Assembly: GCA_024760545.1 (NCBI GenBank) | Contig: CP060501.1 | Location: forward strand, 3,984,036 to 4,048,035 | DNA from: Nitrospira sp. | Lineage (GTDB): Bacteria > Nitrospirota > Nitrospiria > Nitrospirales > Nitrospiraceae | Reading direction: 5' to 3' | Length of the DNA: 64,000 bases | In this document: one piece after another, positions 18,088 to 27,214 of the stretch | Layout of the letters: each line of letters begins with the position of its first letter | Position numbering within the stretch: position 1 is the first letter of the stretch | The notes under the pieces: model-generated | Seen by the model: only the letters and a program-made list of their open reading frames with translations | Told to the model about the DNA's origin: nothing | Database searches by the model: none | Translations under genes and position numbers: made by a program

Positions 18088-19270
18088 GGTGCTCTCCGTG
18101 AATCAGCGGAATATCAACCCGGATATGGGTGCCGTGTCCTGGCGTCGATTCCACCTCGAACGCGCCCTTCGCTAAGCGTGCACGTTCCTTCATATTCAGC
18201 AATCCGAGGTGTCCGCCGGGTTTGTTTGGCTGCTCGATATCAAATCCCACTCCATTGTCGCGAATGGACAGGACGATCGCTTCTTCTTCGAAAATGACCT
18301 CCACTTCAACATGTGAGGCGTGAGCGTGCCGTGCGACGTTGCTGAGACTTTCCTGTACGACCCGATAGATGCAAATGGTGATTTCTTCCGGCAGCGCCGC
18401 TAAAAGATCATTGTGCACATAGTCACTCCGAATGTCCGTGCGGGAGGAAAACTCCTCGACAAGCCGACGCACAGCTTTTACCAATCCCAAATCATCCAAG
18501 ATGGATGGATGAAAACGATAGGCTATTTGACGTACATCGTCGGAGACGGCGGTTAAACGTTCGGACACCAGGCGGATCTCATTCCGCATACAGCGGGGAT
18601 CAGCAAACAACTCTTTCTCGATCCGACGAAGATCCAAAGTGAGCATTGCCAGCCGTTGATTGATATCGTCGTGCAAGTCACGGGAAACCCTACGGCGATC
18701 TTCTTCCTGCGCTGTCAGGAGTTGCCCGGCCAATGATCGCAACTCCTCTTGACTCTGTTGAAGCAACCGTTCCCTAGCGTATAGCGCGGCTTCGCTGGCG
18801 CGCAGCGACCGTTCCGTCTCCGCACGGTTAGCGATTTCGGTGGTCAATGTCTGGTTGATGGCGGCCAGTTGTTGCGTCCGCGCTTGCACTCGAGTTTCGA
18901 GTTCATCATGAGCTTGTTGGAGCTCATCCTCGGCTCTACGGCGATGCAGAAAGAACAGAAACGGCAACCAGATAGCTGTCAGGCTGAACAGACGATTGAC
19001 CACAACCATCCAAAAGGGTATGCCCGTAATGGACGGACCGAGAACGATGCCGGTCAAGTCGAGCACGGAACAGATTGCCGCAGCAATGAGCGGGTTTTTT
19101 TGGTACGGCAACAGTAAAAAGGAAAGGATGGCGAGTCCCCCGTAAAGGACTCCCGTACTGATACCACGTGGAATATAAAGCTGATCAAGACAGAACAACC
19201 CCAGGCCGAGTCCGATAATGACAGGCAGCAAGGTTGTGTTGGAGTTCCGAACCATGCAGCGATCCGTCAC
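18056..19270 (-). CDS. NarX/DegS-type membrane sensor histidine kinase
   Basis: 404 residues. Four to five hydrophobic segments at the N-terminus (about 12-110) form an integral-membrane sensor with little periplasmic loop. A coiled-coil follows (about 112-185), then a HisKA_3 dimerisation helix with phospho-His in RRVSRDLHDDINQRL, then an HATPase domain with RVVQESLSNVARHAHA (N box) and DNGVGFD (G1 box). It autophosphorylates and passes phosphate to the overlapping NarL-type regulator. The frame opens with a GTG at 19270; an ATG at 19255 is an equally plausible start, and neither has a strong ribosome-binding site. The stimulus is unknown. Confidence 0.88.
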   Translation of the reverse strand: MTDRCMVRNSNTTLLPVIIGLGLGLFCLDQLYIPRGISTGVLYGGLAILSFLLLPYQKNPLIAAAICSVLDLTGIVLGPSITGIPFWMVVVNRLFSLTAIWLPFLFFLHRRRAEDELQQAHDELETRVQARTQQLAAINQTLTTEIANRAETERSLRASEAALYARERLLQQSQEELRSLAGQLLTAQEEDRRRVSRDLHDDINQRLAMLTLDLRRIEKELFADPRCMRNEIRLVSERLTAVSDDVRQIAYRFHPSILDDLGLVKAVRRLVEEFSSRTDIRSDYVHNDLLAALPEEITICIYRVVQESLSNVARHAHASHVEVEVIFEEEAIVLSIRDNGVGFDIEQPNKPGGHLGLLNMKERARLAKGAFEVESTPGHGTHIRVDIPLIHGEHHAETAHSVGR

Positions 19271-20034
19271 GTCATCATGCGAAAACCCATCTCAAAGCCG
19301 AAACCGTCACCCGAAGAATGACCTGTCGTCCGACATGTAGCATCGACAACAGTACACATCGGCTTCGCCCTACACCTCTTCATGCGCATATTCGGTGCCA
19401 CGCTCGAAGCCTCTCATTCCTCTATGCCATGGTGAACGCAGATGGATTTTACGTGCACAATGAAAAGATAGCCGAAATTGCAAAGATAAACCTTATAAAG
19501 AGTGTGGCAGTATTGCTTTTCTAAACTTAGCGCAACGCCCGGACTAACCACGGCATTTTCCCCGCTCCTCTCTAAATTGTTCACTTGAAATCCAATCGCG
19601 CAGGAATACCAATAGGAATTGGTGATTATCGAAGAAGAGAAAGGAATATTATGAAGTCAATCGAACTGCAGTATGGTCTCTGTCAGTATAAGCCGTGCGC
19701 TTGGTGTACGAGCACGCTGTGCGGATTGGCTCGGCCCAGTTTCCTACTTGCTGTAAAATAGGATTTGTGGGCAGCCTCACACGGAAATGTATCACCTGAT
19801 TACTTGATCTCGCCGTTCCACAGTAACACTACAATCCAAGGTTGCTTCTACTTCCGCAACATGAACACTACGGCTTTTGAAGGGGGCTAGAGACTATGGA
19901 CAATTCTTCATGATGTTTTCATGATTTCTTCATGGACCCTTCATGCTCTTAGAATAAGTTACAGATGTAGAAGAAAAATTAGCACATGATTTCTTTTCGC
20001 ATGCTTAATCCAGAAATAAAAGGCGAATAACGAC
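19271..20034. other. 764-bp intergenic stretch, AT-rich
   Basis: It holds dispersed-repeat copy B (19578-19690) and the upstream region of the lipoprotein gene at 20035. I see no coding region with family resemblance, no RNA gene and no clear hairpin terminator. Short reading frames here lack ribosome-binding sites. Confidence 0.5.
19578..19690 (+). repeat. Dispersed repeat, copy B
   Basis: Aligns with copy C at 24898-25010 over at least 110 bp, including TCGCGCAGGAATACCAA, GGAATATTA and GAAGTCAATCGAA in the same order and spacing. It is weaker against copy A. No frame is open in all copies, so it is more likely non-coding or a dead gene end. Confidence 0.7.
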
Positions 20035-20946
20035 ATGCCGTTATATAAAACCTACGGTATCCGCTTGTGTTGTTTGATCGTGTTTGCTGTGTTCACATTG
20101 GCTCTTGATGCCTGTGGATTGCACCGGACGGTTCTGCTTGAGATGGAGAAGCAAGAACGTCTCGCGCCACAGAAACAACGTGAGAAGGCTTTGGCTCAGA
20201 TCATACAGAAGGAGCAAGAAGCTCTTGCGGCTCAGAAACCTCTTAGGGTAGGCGAGATAATTCCCCACATGTACGGGCAGGCACTCCTCCAAGGTACGTG
20301 GATGGGCAGTGCCTGTAATGAGCGATTCACCATTGAAATCGAACTTGCTACCGCCGGTCATGAGGCTCCTTTCAGTAGGTATGTCGAGCCGGCTGAGGTC
20401 GTGGGAACTTTCAGGGCTATTGATCATTCAATACAGTCAGAACTTCACATGATCGAGACGGGACTAAAGGGAGCCTTCAATTATCGTGACGGAGTTCTGA
20501 GTATTGAGGCCACGCCAAGACCCGTTATTCCAACAAAAGAGGAAATGGAAGAGGAATACCGCTTACGTGACAACGCCGCAGTGGATATAAAACTTGTTTC
20601 ACATGAACTGCAGTACGGTTCACGTGGACCATGGGGTATAGAGAATGTGGAGCAGGCGGAAAGGAACAGGAAGGTGTTGGCGGAACTTAAGACGCGGGAG
20701 TCACTCCGGCGAAAAGCGATGGCAGAGGAATATGCAGCAAGGGTCGCCGCCGCCAAAGCGGAGCTCGTACCATTCCAATTCTACGTGGCTCGAGATTCGG
20801 AAGGGAAGGGTTGGGCAGGCACCATTGATGGCCCGCACTTCGAACGGTGCGAAATTCGTCTCGCGAGTAGACAAGGAATTACAACCGACAAGTTGTCACC
20901 CATTACTGGTCAGATCGCACTGAAACGTGCCAAGAATCAGAATTAG
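20035..20946 (+). CDS. Hypothetical lipoprotein with coiled-coil segments
   Basis: 303 residues. The signal sequence ends in a lipobox (LALDACG; Cys about residue 27). A charged Glu/Gln/Lys-rich helix follows (about 35-70, MEKQERLAPQKQREKA), then a mixed domain containing GTWMGSACNERF, a second charged helix (about 200-245) and a C-terminal GWAGTIDGPHFERCEIRL segment resembling the earlier GTW...C motif. This suggests two related beta domains, each with one cysteine, joined by a helix. Family not recognised. It is island cargo between the sensor kinase and the porin, probably anchored in the outer membrane. Function unknown. Confidence 0.65.
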   Translation: MPLYKTYGIRLCCLIVFAVFTLALDACGLHRTVLLEMEKQERLAPQKQREKALAQIIQKEQEALAAQKPLRVGEIIPHMYGQALLQGTWMGSACNERFTIEIELATAGHEAPFSRYVEPAEVVGTFRAIDHSIQSELHMIETGLKGAFNYRDGVLSIEATPRPVIPTKEEMEEEYRLRDNAAVDIKLVSHELQYGSRGPWGIENVEQAERNRKVLAELKTRESLRRKAMAEEYAARVAAAKAELVPFQFYVARDSEGKGWAGTIDGPHFERCEIRLASRQGITTDKLSPITGQIALKRAKNQN

Positions 20947-21281
20947 GGTTGAAATTGTCGGGTCGCCAGGATACCGGCTCATCTTGCCTCAAAGTATGTC
21001 AAGAAGAAGATGTTTCATCCTGCTATTCGAAGGGCATGCGTGACTACGCCATATTGGGCAATGCGATTGCCAATTGCCCGGTTCATCTTTTCGGATATTC
21101 AAGGTGGTGGACAATACACTTTGGCTTCCCAACTGATCTGCCGTATGCCTTGCCGACCCCCTCTTCTGTCCACTCGAACTTAATCTGTAGCACGCTCGCG
21201 GTTCTGTCGGAATAATAATTGCTGTACAGAACTCGCACTTCCTGCGAATCGCTTAAGGCGAGCCCTTTCGTCGTGGCCTCT
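20947..21281. other. 335-bp gap before the porin gene
   Basis: Nothing recognisable. An open frame extends the porin upstream to 21219, but the signal peptide fits a start at 21282. Confidence 0.4.
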
Positions 21282-22577
21282 ATGAAGAGAATTGTGCTGC
21301 GTGGATTCAGGATCTCTCTCGTGCTCCGTCGCTCATGTCTACTCTTCACTGCTTTGATTCTCGTTTTTGGATCCTTTCCCCTTACAGATGTAGAGGCCGA
21401 AGAAGAACCAAGTCCTATTGTTCATCAGTTCGAGCCTATTCCCAGAGAAGCGGAGAAGATGACAGTGAGGCGGCTCCTGTCGGAAGTGCTGAGGCTGCGT
21501 TTCAATGGCTACCTTCAAGGCTCATATTCGCAGAACTTCAACAGTCCGTCCAATCGTATTAATCAACTCCGCATCTTCGACGTCAACTCCAATGAGTTTC
21601 GTCCGAACGTGGTCCAGTTGCAGGTAGAGCGGCCATTGAATATAGGTGGTTCAACTCTCGATCAACTCGGCTTTCGCGTTAAATTCAACGCGGGGCGCAA
21701 TTCGGATTTTATTGGGGGAATGAATCTGAGTACTTGGGCCGACTTTCAGGAAGTCTATGTCAATTATATGGCTCCCCTCGGTCATGGGCTTGAGCTGGCA
21801 ATCGGACAGTTTAATGCTCTGGTCGGCTATGAACAGGTGGGCAATCCGTACAGCCCGAACTACTCACGGTCCTATCTGTATTTGGGTCAGCCCTTTACGA
21901 CCGGCGGAATCTCCGCTACGTACGAGTTCAATAAACAGGTATCGCTGTCGATCAGGGCGCTTTCTTATATCAACGCGGCACAAGCAGGTATACATCACGA
22001 TCCGATGGTGGAATATCTGCTGATGGTCAATCCTTCTGAAAGAGTGAAAATCATGCTCTATGGGTTGTTCGGGCCGAGAGTCGGAGCACCAGGCACGCCG
22101 GGAGGGATGCTCATGCTGACCGGCGGGTATGCGAGCTGGCAGCTTGCAACCCAGACATGGGCGGTCGTTGAAGCTTATTACGCAAATCAAGCCAACAGCA
22201 GCATGATCAGCTCAGGTCAAAATGCGCGCTGGGAGGGGATGGCAGCCTATCTATTTCATGACTTCACGAACAAATGGGGCATGCGTTTACGAGGGGAAAT
22301 TTTCGAAGACGCGGGAGGTTTGGTAACCTGTCAGGGAACGACGGCCTATCAACCGAGAGCCAACGTTTGCTTCGGCGCCACATCAGGAGCACCGTCCGCG
22401 GCCATTGCACAGACCCTGTGGGAATTTACCCTCACACTTGAGTATAGACCGTTGCCGTCGCTGAGAACGAGACTCGAATACAGGTATGACAAATCCGATC
22501 ACAATGTCTTTCAACTCGGCGACCGAGCAACAAGCTACCAGCCGACCCTCTCGCTCGATTTCGTATATCTCTTCTGA
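21282..22577 (+). CDS. Outer-membrane beta-barrel porin-like protein
   Basis: About 431 residues. A signal peptide (LLFTALILVFGSFPLTDVEA, cleaved near residue 40) precedes a region of alternating short hydrophobic strands with aromatic girdles (NGYLQGSYSQNFN, QEVYVNYMAPLG, GLELAIGQFN). It ends in FVYLF, the terminal phenylalanine used by the barrel assembly machinery. It resembles uncharacterised BBP-type porins of environmental bacteria. ATG 21282 was chosen over 21219 because the signal peptide then begins MKRIVLRGF. It lies in the island with efflux and lipoprotein genes and probably acts as a diffusion channel. Specificity unknown. Confidence 0.75.
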   Translation: MKRIVLRGFRISLVLRRSCLLFTALILVFGSFPLTDVEAEEEPSPIVHQFEPIPREAEKMTVRRLLSEVLRLRFNGYLQGSYSQNFNSPSNRINQLRIFDVNSNEFRPNVVQLQVERPLNIGGSTLDQLGFRVKFNAGRNSDFIGGMNLSTWADFQEVYVNYMAPLGHGLELAIGQFNALVGYEQVGNPYSPNYSRSYLYLGQPFTTGGISATYEFNKQVSLSIRALSYINAAQAGIHHDPMVEYLLMVNPSERVKIMLYGLFGPRVGAPGTPGGMLMLTGGYASWQLATQTWAVVEAYYANQANSSMISSGQNARWEGMAAYLFHDFTNKWGMRLRGEIFEDAGGLVTCQGTTAYQPRANVCFGATSGAPSAAIAQTLWEFTLTLEYRPLPSLRTRLEYRYDKSDHNVFQLGDRATSYQPTLSLDFVYLF

Positions 22578-22670
22578 CGAGCGGGAACCGCACATGCTGG
22601 AGGTGGTGTGAGATATTCCACCTCCTGGCCTTTTATCAATACTGGTCAAGCACAGCCGTATCAGCCTGTG

Positions 22671-23288
22671 TTACACCCCGGCAGAATGAGTATGTTTGCC
22701 ACCCTGCCTCTCGCTGGAGGGCAAAGATTTATCGCCGTCATATGCCAGGCAGAAGGTTCGTTCCTCAGGAGGATGATATCCCATGGGGCCTCCATAATAA
22801 GAAAATTCCGCCGCCTCCAATTCTCGGGTATTCCAGATGTGGAGACACTGCGCCTGAAGGTGCGGCACCACTCTCGGAGCTCCACCGATCATTTCTGTAC
22901 CGCCCTTGTCGGTCATTCCGATAACGACAAGTTTGTTGCCTCTTTGCAACATGCTGGGCTCTGGAAAGCCGTTGAAGGAAATCGCGTACCAGAATGCGTC
23001 TCCTCGTTCGGCGCTCTTAGAACTATATGCCGGATGGTTCTCGATGGGCTGCTCCTCGACAAGGAGCACGACACCTTCCGGTTTTCGAATAACTTCTATG
23101 ATTTCTCCCCCCAATTCCACTTTATGTGAAACAAAGCCTGCGTTCGACGGATGATAGGTTTGCGCCTGCCAAGCAGCGACGTCAAAAGTATGCGTTTCAA
23201 GGTTGTTCATAATCTCGGGAGGAAACCTCGGTGTGGTTGTGCAGGCCTCCAACAACACACACATTGCAAACAATCCGATCATGCGCAT
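22671..23288 (-). CDS. Slp-family outer-membrane lipoprotein
   Basis: 205 residues of the Slp family (starvation-induced lipoprotein). The signal peptide ends at LLEACTT, the lipobox cysteine (about residue 16). The conserved early segment NNLETHTFDVAAW is followed by a beta-rich core. ATG 23288 was preferred to 23360 because AGGAG stands ten bases before it and the signal peptide then has normal length. The C-terminus (about 190-205) is polar with His and Ser. It faces the porin gene tail to tail with about 93 bp between. Slp proteins sit in the outer membrane and rise under stress; the molecular role is not established. Confidence 0.75.
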   Translation of the reverse strand: MRMIGLFAMCVLLEACTTTPRFPPEIMNNLETHTFDVAAWQAQTYHPSNAGFVSHKVELGGEIIEVIRKPEGVVLLVEEQPIENHPAYSSKSAERGDAFWYAISFNGFPEPSMLQRGNKLVVIGMTDKGGTEMIGGAPRVVPHLQAQCLHIWNTRELEAAEFSYYGGPMGYHPPEERTFCLAYDGDKSLPSSERQGGKHTHSAGV

Positions 23289-23692
23289 GGCGAATCTTCT
23301 CCTTCTATCGGCATTCCAAAAAACAATACTCGGTGAGAGTGCACCGACCATCGACACCAATGATCTTCCTTTCCCTTGATCTGTAAACGATCATATCGCT
23401 CTGATATGAATCGTTCATGATGACATCGTGAAAAAATCTTCACAATAAATCCTGCATAAGCAGTCCACGGTCTGAGTTTTGTGATCCTTGCTATGACGTC
23501 TCGCCGGCTGCCTGCCGCAATCGGAAAGTGGGCATTCTTCAAACATGTTCCAAACGTACTGTGTCCGCTGTAAACAAACAGGAACCTGGTATCTGGATAG
23601 TGCGAGTTGGAATCCCCCACCGGTTCACGCAGAAGAGCGGTCTCTTATCCAATGATCGGTTCTGACGTACCTCCCACGCCGAAAATCCAGCC
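23289..23692. other. 404-bp gap upstream of the Slp-like gene
   Basis: No gene, RNA or repeat that I can support. It should contain the promoter of the Slp-like gene; no clear -35/-10 pair stands out. Confidence 0.35.
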
Positions 23693-23904
23693 GTGAATTA
23701 CAAAGGCTATACCATTCAGCCCGCCCCTCGGTTTCTTGGTGTGAATCGAATGTATTCATTTCCTGGTCAACGGAGGACGAGCAGGATGACCGTCATTTCG
23801 TGAGGACTGGTCGATATACGACATTCGAAGAAGCTACGGCCCAATGCATTGCTTATGGCCAACTCATCATAGATGGCAAGATTCCTGGCTCTTCGGTTAA
23901 ATGA
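23693..23904 (+). pseudogene. Frameshifted small protein (YKGYTIQP family)
   Basis: One frame begins at GTG 23693 and reads NYKGYTIQPAPRFLG, then diverges and stops. The adjoining frame continues with DDRHFVRTGRYTTFEEATAQ and ends GKIPGSSVK before a TGA at 23902-23904. Together they look like one small protein of about 70 residues that starts with a KGYTI strand and ends in an EEA helix plus I-DGK tail, broken by a shift near 23770-23790. I know this type only as an uncharacterised small protein. It is one of several dead genes in the island's AT-rich zone. Confidence 0.5.
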
Positions 23905-24230
23905 GTCTTCTCGCGGATCGGAAAGCGCCACCGGAAAGATACGATCAAGGGGACCTTGATGGCGATCGCGGGAGAGTAGAATCGTAAGCTAGAAATATAC
24001 CGTGGATTAGCGTGAGTTAAATAACGAGGTAGCGCTAAAGGAAAGGTAGAAGGAAGATGTGTCAGTCGGGTTGGACCAACAAGTGGAATGAATAATTGCT
24101 GAAAAACCGCGTTCTAGGAACAGCGACACGGATTTTAGCCACATGGCAGTAATGCTCAAAGAAGCGAAACTCCTACTGCCATTGAAGTGGAGCCATGACC
24201 GGAAAATCTGATTAGGCCCCCTATCAGGGA

Positions 24231-24422
24231 TCAAGGCCCGCTTGGTAGATGATAATACGTGATCATATCCTTTCGTCCACAATTGTCGCACGCACCTGCT
24301 TGTGTGATCGCCCCACGCCTGCGGAGGCTGGCCCAGTAAAATAATATCTCCATTTCACTCTTAAGTGCTATGAACGACAACCTTTCGCGACATCTCGAAC
24401 AGTACTTAGCCGTCATAGTCAT
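24231..24422 (-). CDS. Small zinc-ribbon protein
   Basis: 63 residues with two CxxC pairs, CSRC (about residues 8-11) and CDNC (about 45-48). The spacing suits a zinc ribbon or rubredoxin-like knuckle. A good ribosome-binding site (AAGGAG, nine bases before ATG 24422) supports it as a real gene despite its size. No signal peptide. It could bind nucleic acid or simply be a structural metal site; no family assigned. It is 85 bp from a secreted small-protein gene on the same strand. Confidence 0.5.
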   Translation of the reverse strand: MTMTAKYCSRCRERLSFIALKSEMEILFYWASLRRRGAITQAGACDNCGRKDMITYYHLPSGP

Positions 24423-24507
24423 GATTGCGGACTCCTTTCACGCTCAGGATGGTCATGTCATGTGATGCAGTCGTCCTCAGCTCCTGTCAATCAGATCAAG
24501 GATGGGC

Positions 24508-24834
24508 TCAGTTCACCCTCTGCAAGGTGATCGTATGGTCCTGTTCTGTCACATAGGCTTTGACCACGTCGCCGGCTTCCACATTATCCAATTTGGTAGT
24601 ATTGTCGACATGGATCCTTTCTATTCCACCATCGATGCCATCGATGAAGAAATACTCACCCGCTTTTCTCATTAAGATGCCGGTGATCGTATCCTTCTTC
24701 ACATGCTCCTTGGTGGTAGGCCTAACTTCTTTCCCCGCCATAGGATCGGATGAATCGGGATCAGCTGCGAATGTCACGCCGATTCCGAAGCACAACAGTC
24801 CAACCGTCAGCATCGAGCATAGTCGTGTTTTCAT
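24508..24834 (-). CDS. Small secreted protein
   Basis: 108 residues with a clear signal peptide (LTVGLLCFGIGVTFAADP, cleaved after about residue 23). The mature part of about 85 residues forms a small beta domain (GILMRKAGEYFFIDGIDGG, VEAGDVVKAYVTEQDHTI). The glycine turns suggest an OB-like or SH3-like periplasmic fold. Such short proteins are common and unnamed in environmental Gram-negative genomes. It was probably transcribed with the zinc-ribbon gene downstream. Function unknown. Confidence 0.6.
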   Translation of the reverse strand: MKTRLCSMLTVGLLCFGIGVTFAADPDSSDPMAGKEVRPTTKEHVKKDTITGILMRKAGEYFFIDGIDGGIERIHVDNTTKLDNVEAGDVVKAYVTEQDHTITLQRVN

Positions 24835-24897
24835 AAAACCTCCCTAAGTATTAGGTCATTGCGCATAGGAGAATCCCATCGAGAACTGGACCTTTGC

Positions 24898-25010
24898 CAA
24901 TTGTTCACTTAAGAGACTATCGCGCAGGAATACCAAGAGGAACTCGTAAATTCCGAAGAAGACAAAAGGAATATTACGAAGTCAATCGAAGTGCAGCATG
25001 GTCTCGCATT
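24898..25010 (+). repeat. Dispersed repeat, copy C
   Basis: Best-preserved of three copies (see 17087-17165 and 19578-19690). It lies directly ahead of a decayed integrase fragment, so the repeat may have travelled with integrase-bearing elements. Confidence 0.7.
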
Positions 25011-25171
25011 TCAAAATAAGTCGTGCACTTGCGGTGCATAGATGCACCCACTTGGGTCAAAAGGAGCACCTGATAGTCGAACTAGAAACGCCTAATCTTG
25101 CTGGAATTGTTGAACTGCTCACTAAGGCGTAAGACTTTTGAAACATGCACTCCCTGCTGAGCCAGCATTTA

Positions 25172-25316
25172 CCGGACAAGATTCCTAAACGAAGAGGAAT
25201 TGAATCCACTCCAGAGTGTCATGGCTCTGCAAGATTGGGATCTGGTAGCGTTCGCGATCGAAACCGGACTTCGGCAGGGTGACAGTTTTCTCTCCGCTGG
25301 GACTGCGTAGATCTTA
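25172..25316 (+). pseudogene. Decayed tyrosine-integrase fragment
   Basis: About 145 bp match 28460-28604 inside the resident integrase gene, including ATCGAAACCGGACTTCGGCA (the catalytic-arginine region) and GGGACTGCGTAGATCTT. Frameshifts and substitutions break the frame. It corresponds to the middle of the catalytic domain only. It shows that a second, related integrase once lay here, so the island has accreted more than one element. Confidence 0.75.
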
Positions 25317-25388
25317 CTGTCCAATGAGTTACTCGTTGAACTCAACAAGCGACTTGCTCATCAGACTACACTTCCGTCTGAATACGAC

Positions 25389-25574
25389 GTGGTCTTCTAT
25401 TTAGGCACGTTGCAGCGCATTATTGGTCTCGAATGCATCGCGTTTCTGGAACATATTCGGTCTGCCTTTCTGCCAGCTTCCGAATTCGCACGGGAACAGG
25501 TTTCGGAAACGTTGTCGTTCCTCCATGAATTACTGGAACGTTTGGAAACGATTGACCGTGACAATCCGTCCTAA
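25389..25574 (+). CDS. Orphan open frame, possibly a gene remnant
   Basis: 61 residues from a GTG. The frame stays open upstream to a stop at 25308-25310, adding ELLVELNKRLAHQTTLPSEY without a start codon. The composition is protein-like: amphipathic helices such as LSFLHELLERLETI. It directly follows the integrase fragment. It is more likely the tail of a lost gene than an intact one. Family not recognised. Confidence 0.3.
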   Translation: MVFYLGTLQRIIGLECIAFLEHIRSAFLPASEFAREQVSETLSFLHELLERLETIDRDNPS

Positions 25575-26213
25575 TCCTTCGTTGCAGAGAACTGAGGAAG
25601 GTCCGTGTTGAGGCAGCCAGGGCTCGAATCTCTATCGTACATGCGAAGGCATCGCTTCCCCATGTATGAAATCCGTTGGGGACACTATCTCCGCAGACAG
25701 AGACGAAGAGTTAAGTCGTCAACTATGGACAGTTGTCAACTTCGTTTTTCGATCTGTCACTAGATCGCAAGTGCGGCGACGCACACCCGCATTGTTTGAT
25801 GTCATTAAGGACCCAAGATCTTTCATAAGCTCAGCTCATTGTTACCGCAGATTATCTCAATGGTAAGTGGTGAGACCTGGCTTCTCACATATACTTCAGA
25901 ATAATCGTAACTTTTTCTTTTCCAATTTCGCGGGAGTATGTGGAAAGGGAAGACGGTCGGTCTACATCCGGAACCTGTAGACTTTTGACCTGCCTAGTCC
26001 CTCATGATTCTTCCGTAAGTTTGCATAGTCAGGAAATGACTTGACCTTTTCCGGTGTCTGCATAATAAACTGCCTGCTTGTCTGAACCGTCATGACTGGT
26101 CCCCGGCATACCGCAAGCAGCATGCCGGGAGGGTGTGAATTTGACCAGCGTGTGTTTCCTGCAGCCCTTTCTACAGGACTTTGAGCGGGTCCTACCCCGT
26201 TCAAAGTTTTGCC
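25575..26213. other. AT-rich stretch with no supported gene
   Basis: Several short frames on both strands, none with a ribosome-binding site or recognisable motif. Probably decayed sequence within the island. Confidence 0.4.
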
Positions 26214-26378
26214 TTAGAAAGTACGAAAACGCGCCTTCAGCGCCGCGATTCCTTTATGACTGGGTGGTAGTGATATTGGTACTGATACGGGTTTGGGTAT
26301 CTGGTACCGGTGATGATAAAGATAGGAGTATTGGTTTTCTTTCATTTGGCGACTTTTCTTTCTTTGCGGTTCAGTCAT
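26214..26378 (-). CDS. Small basic protein downstream of the frameshifted island gene
   Basis: 54 residues starting MTEPQRKKSRQ, rich in Lys, Arg, Tyr and Pro. Its ATG overlaps the stop of the preceding (now frameshifted) gene by four bases (ATGA), a sign of an original operon. No domain recognised. It may no longer be translated, since its upstream partner is broken. Confidence 0.35.
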   Translation of the reverse strand: MTEPQRKKSRQMKENQYSYLYHHRYQIPKPVSVPISLPPSHKGIAALKARFRTF

Positions 26379-26856
26379 TGTCCGGCTCGCACTTCGATCA
26401 ACGAATCGATGACGGAGTAATGCCATGCCACATCTCGCTCCCTGCCGTCATGACCTGTTGTGACTGTCCTTACGCGTGCGAGAAACACCTTTCCTCGAAA
26501 GATCTTGGTCGTAAGGCGATCGCGCCGGCTTGGCCGCTTCCCGGCTGCGATCGACCACTGCTGAAGATATTTGCTCGAAAGCGAGAAGCGTCCATTTGAA
26601 GGAATAGTGGCTGCCATGAATAGGAGTTGACCGAAATAGTCTCCAGTTTGGACGACGTGAAAGTACGGAAAACTCTACTTCTTCCCCAAAGCTTCTTTTT
26701 CTGAGCGCGAACGAATCCGACTTCATAATATCCGTCTGGAATATGCGGGGGCACATCGATCTGACACTCTGGCTCGATATCAGTATCTTCGTCATCCACG
26801 ACCGGTTCATTCGCTTCAGCGCGATTGAGGGACACCGTCTTTAGTCTTGATGCCAT
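26375..26856 (-). pseudogene. Island gene broken by one frameshift, unknown family
   Basis: The first frame (from ATG 26856) reads an acidic N-terminus, then IDVPPHIPDGYYEVGF and KKKLWGRSRVF. After a shift near 26660-26670 the next frame carries QTGDYFGQLLFMAATI, TTKIFRGKVFLARVRTVT and YSVIDSLIEVRAGQ to a stop at 26375. The combined product of about 160 residues looks like one intact protein, so a single indel (or a sequencing error) separates the parts. It follows the HTH gene by ten bases, the position of early genes in integrative elements. Function not recognised. Confidence 0.55.
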
Positions 26857-26866
26857 TGTAATTTGA

Positions 26867-27094
26867 TTACGCGGCATCATCGGGCAACCTGTCATCGGGC
26901 AATGCAATAGAGATAGGTTCGCGCCGTTCGCCCAACACGCGCTCGATCTCTGATTCCGGAATCACCACGCACCTGCCAGCCTTATGGTAGGCGATCTCCC
27001 GTCTGGCAATCTTCTTTCTCACGGTTGCTTGGGCAAGCCCGGTACGACTAGCAAACTCCGGCACTCGGATGTGGCGTTCGATGATCGTCCCCAT
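26867..27094 (-). CDS. Excisionase-like helix-turn-helix protein
   Basis: 75 residues with a MerR/excisionase-type HTH: VPEFASRTGLAQATVRKKIA (about residues 11-30), then a wing (YHKAGRCVVIPESEIERVL). AAGGAGGAG just before ATG 27094 is a strong ribosome-binding site. Such proteins bend DNA at attachment sites or repress early genes. Its divergent position opposite the integrase-side genes, across a 35-bp inverted-repeat operator, suits a directionality factor or repressor. It starts a short minus-strand operon with the frameshifted gene. Confidence 0.75.
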   Translation of the reverse strand: MGTIIERHIRVPEFASRTGLAQATVRKKIARREIAYHKAGRCVVIPESEIERVLGERREPISIALPDDRLPDDAA

Positions 27095-27152
27095 ATCTCC
27101 TCCTTGTTCTTAATGATGATGGTCTTGACTGTCAGACTCCATGTAGCTCAAT

Positions 27153-27187
27153 ATGTGTCATAATATATATAGATTAATGTGACACAT
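27153..27187. promoter_or_regulatory. Inverted-repeat operator between divergent island genes
   Basis: ATGTGTCA at 27153-27160 and its exact reverse complement TGACACAT at 27180-27187 flank an 18-base AT-rich spacer. A further half-site, ATGACACG, overlaps the start codon at 27215. The position between divergent starts suggests control of both the HTH gene and the zinc-finger/integrase genes. Confidence 0.65.
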
Positions 27188-27214
27188 CGTGTTAGATAAA
27201 GAATCGAACATATT

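Noticed and set aside
24007-24291. 94-codon minus-strand frame
   Set aside because: No ribosome-binding site, no motif, and it overlaps the better supported zinc-ribbon gene.
26135-26599. 154-codon plus-strand frame
   Set aside because: It lies opposite the frameshifted island gene, whose protein pattern is clear on the minus strand.
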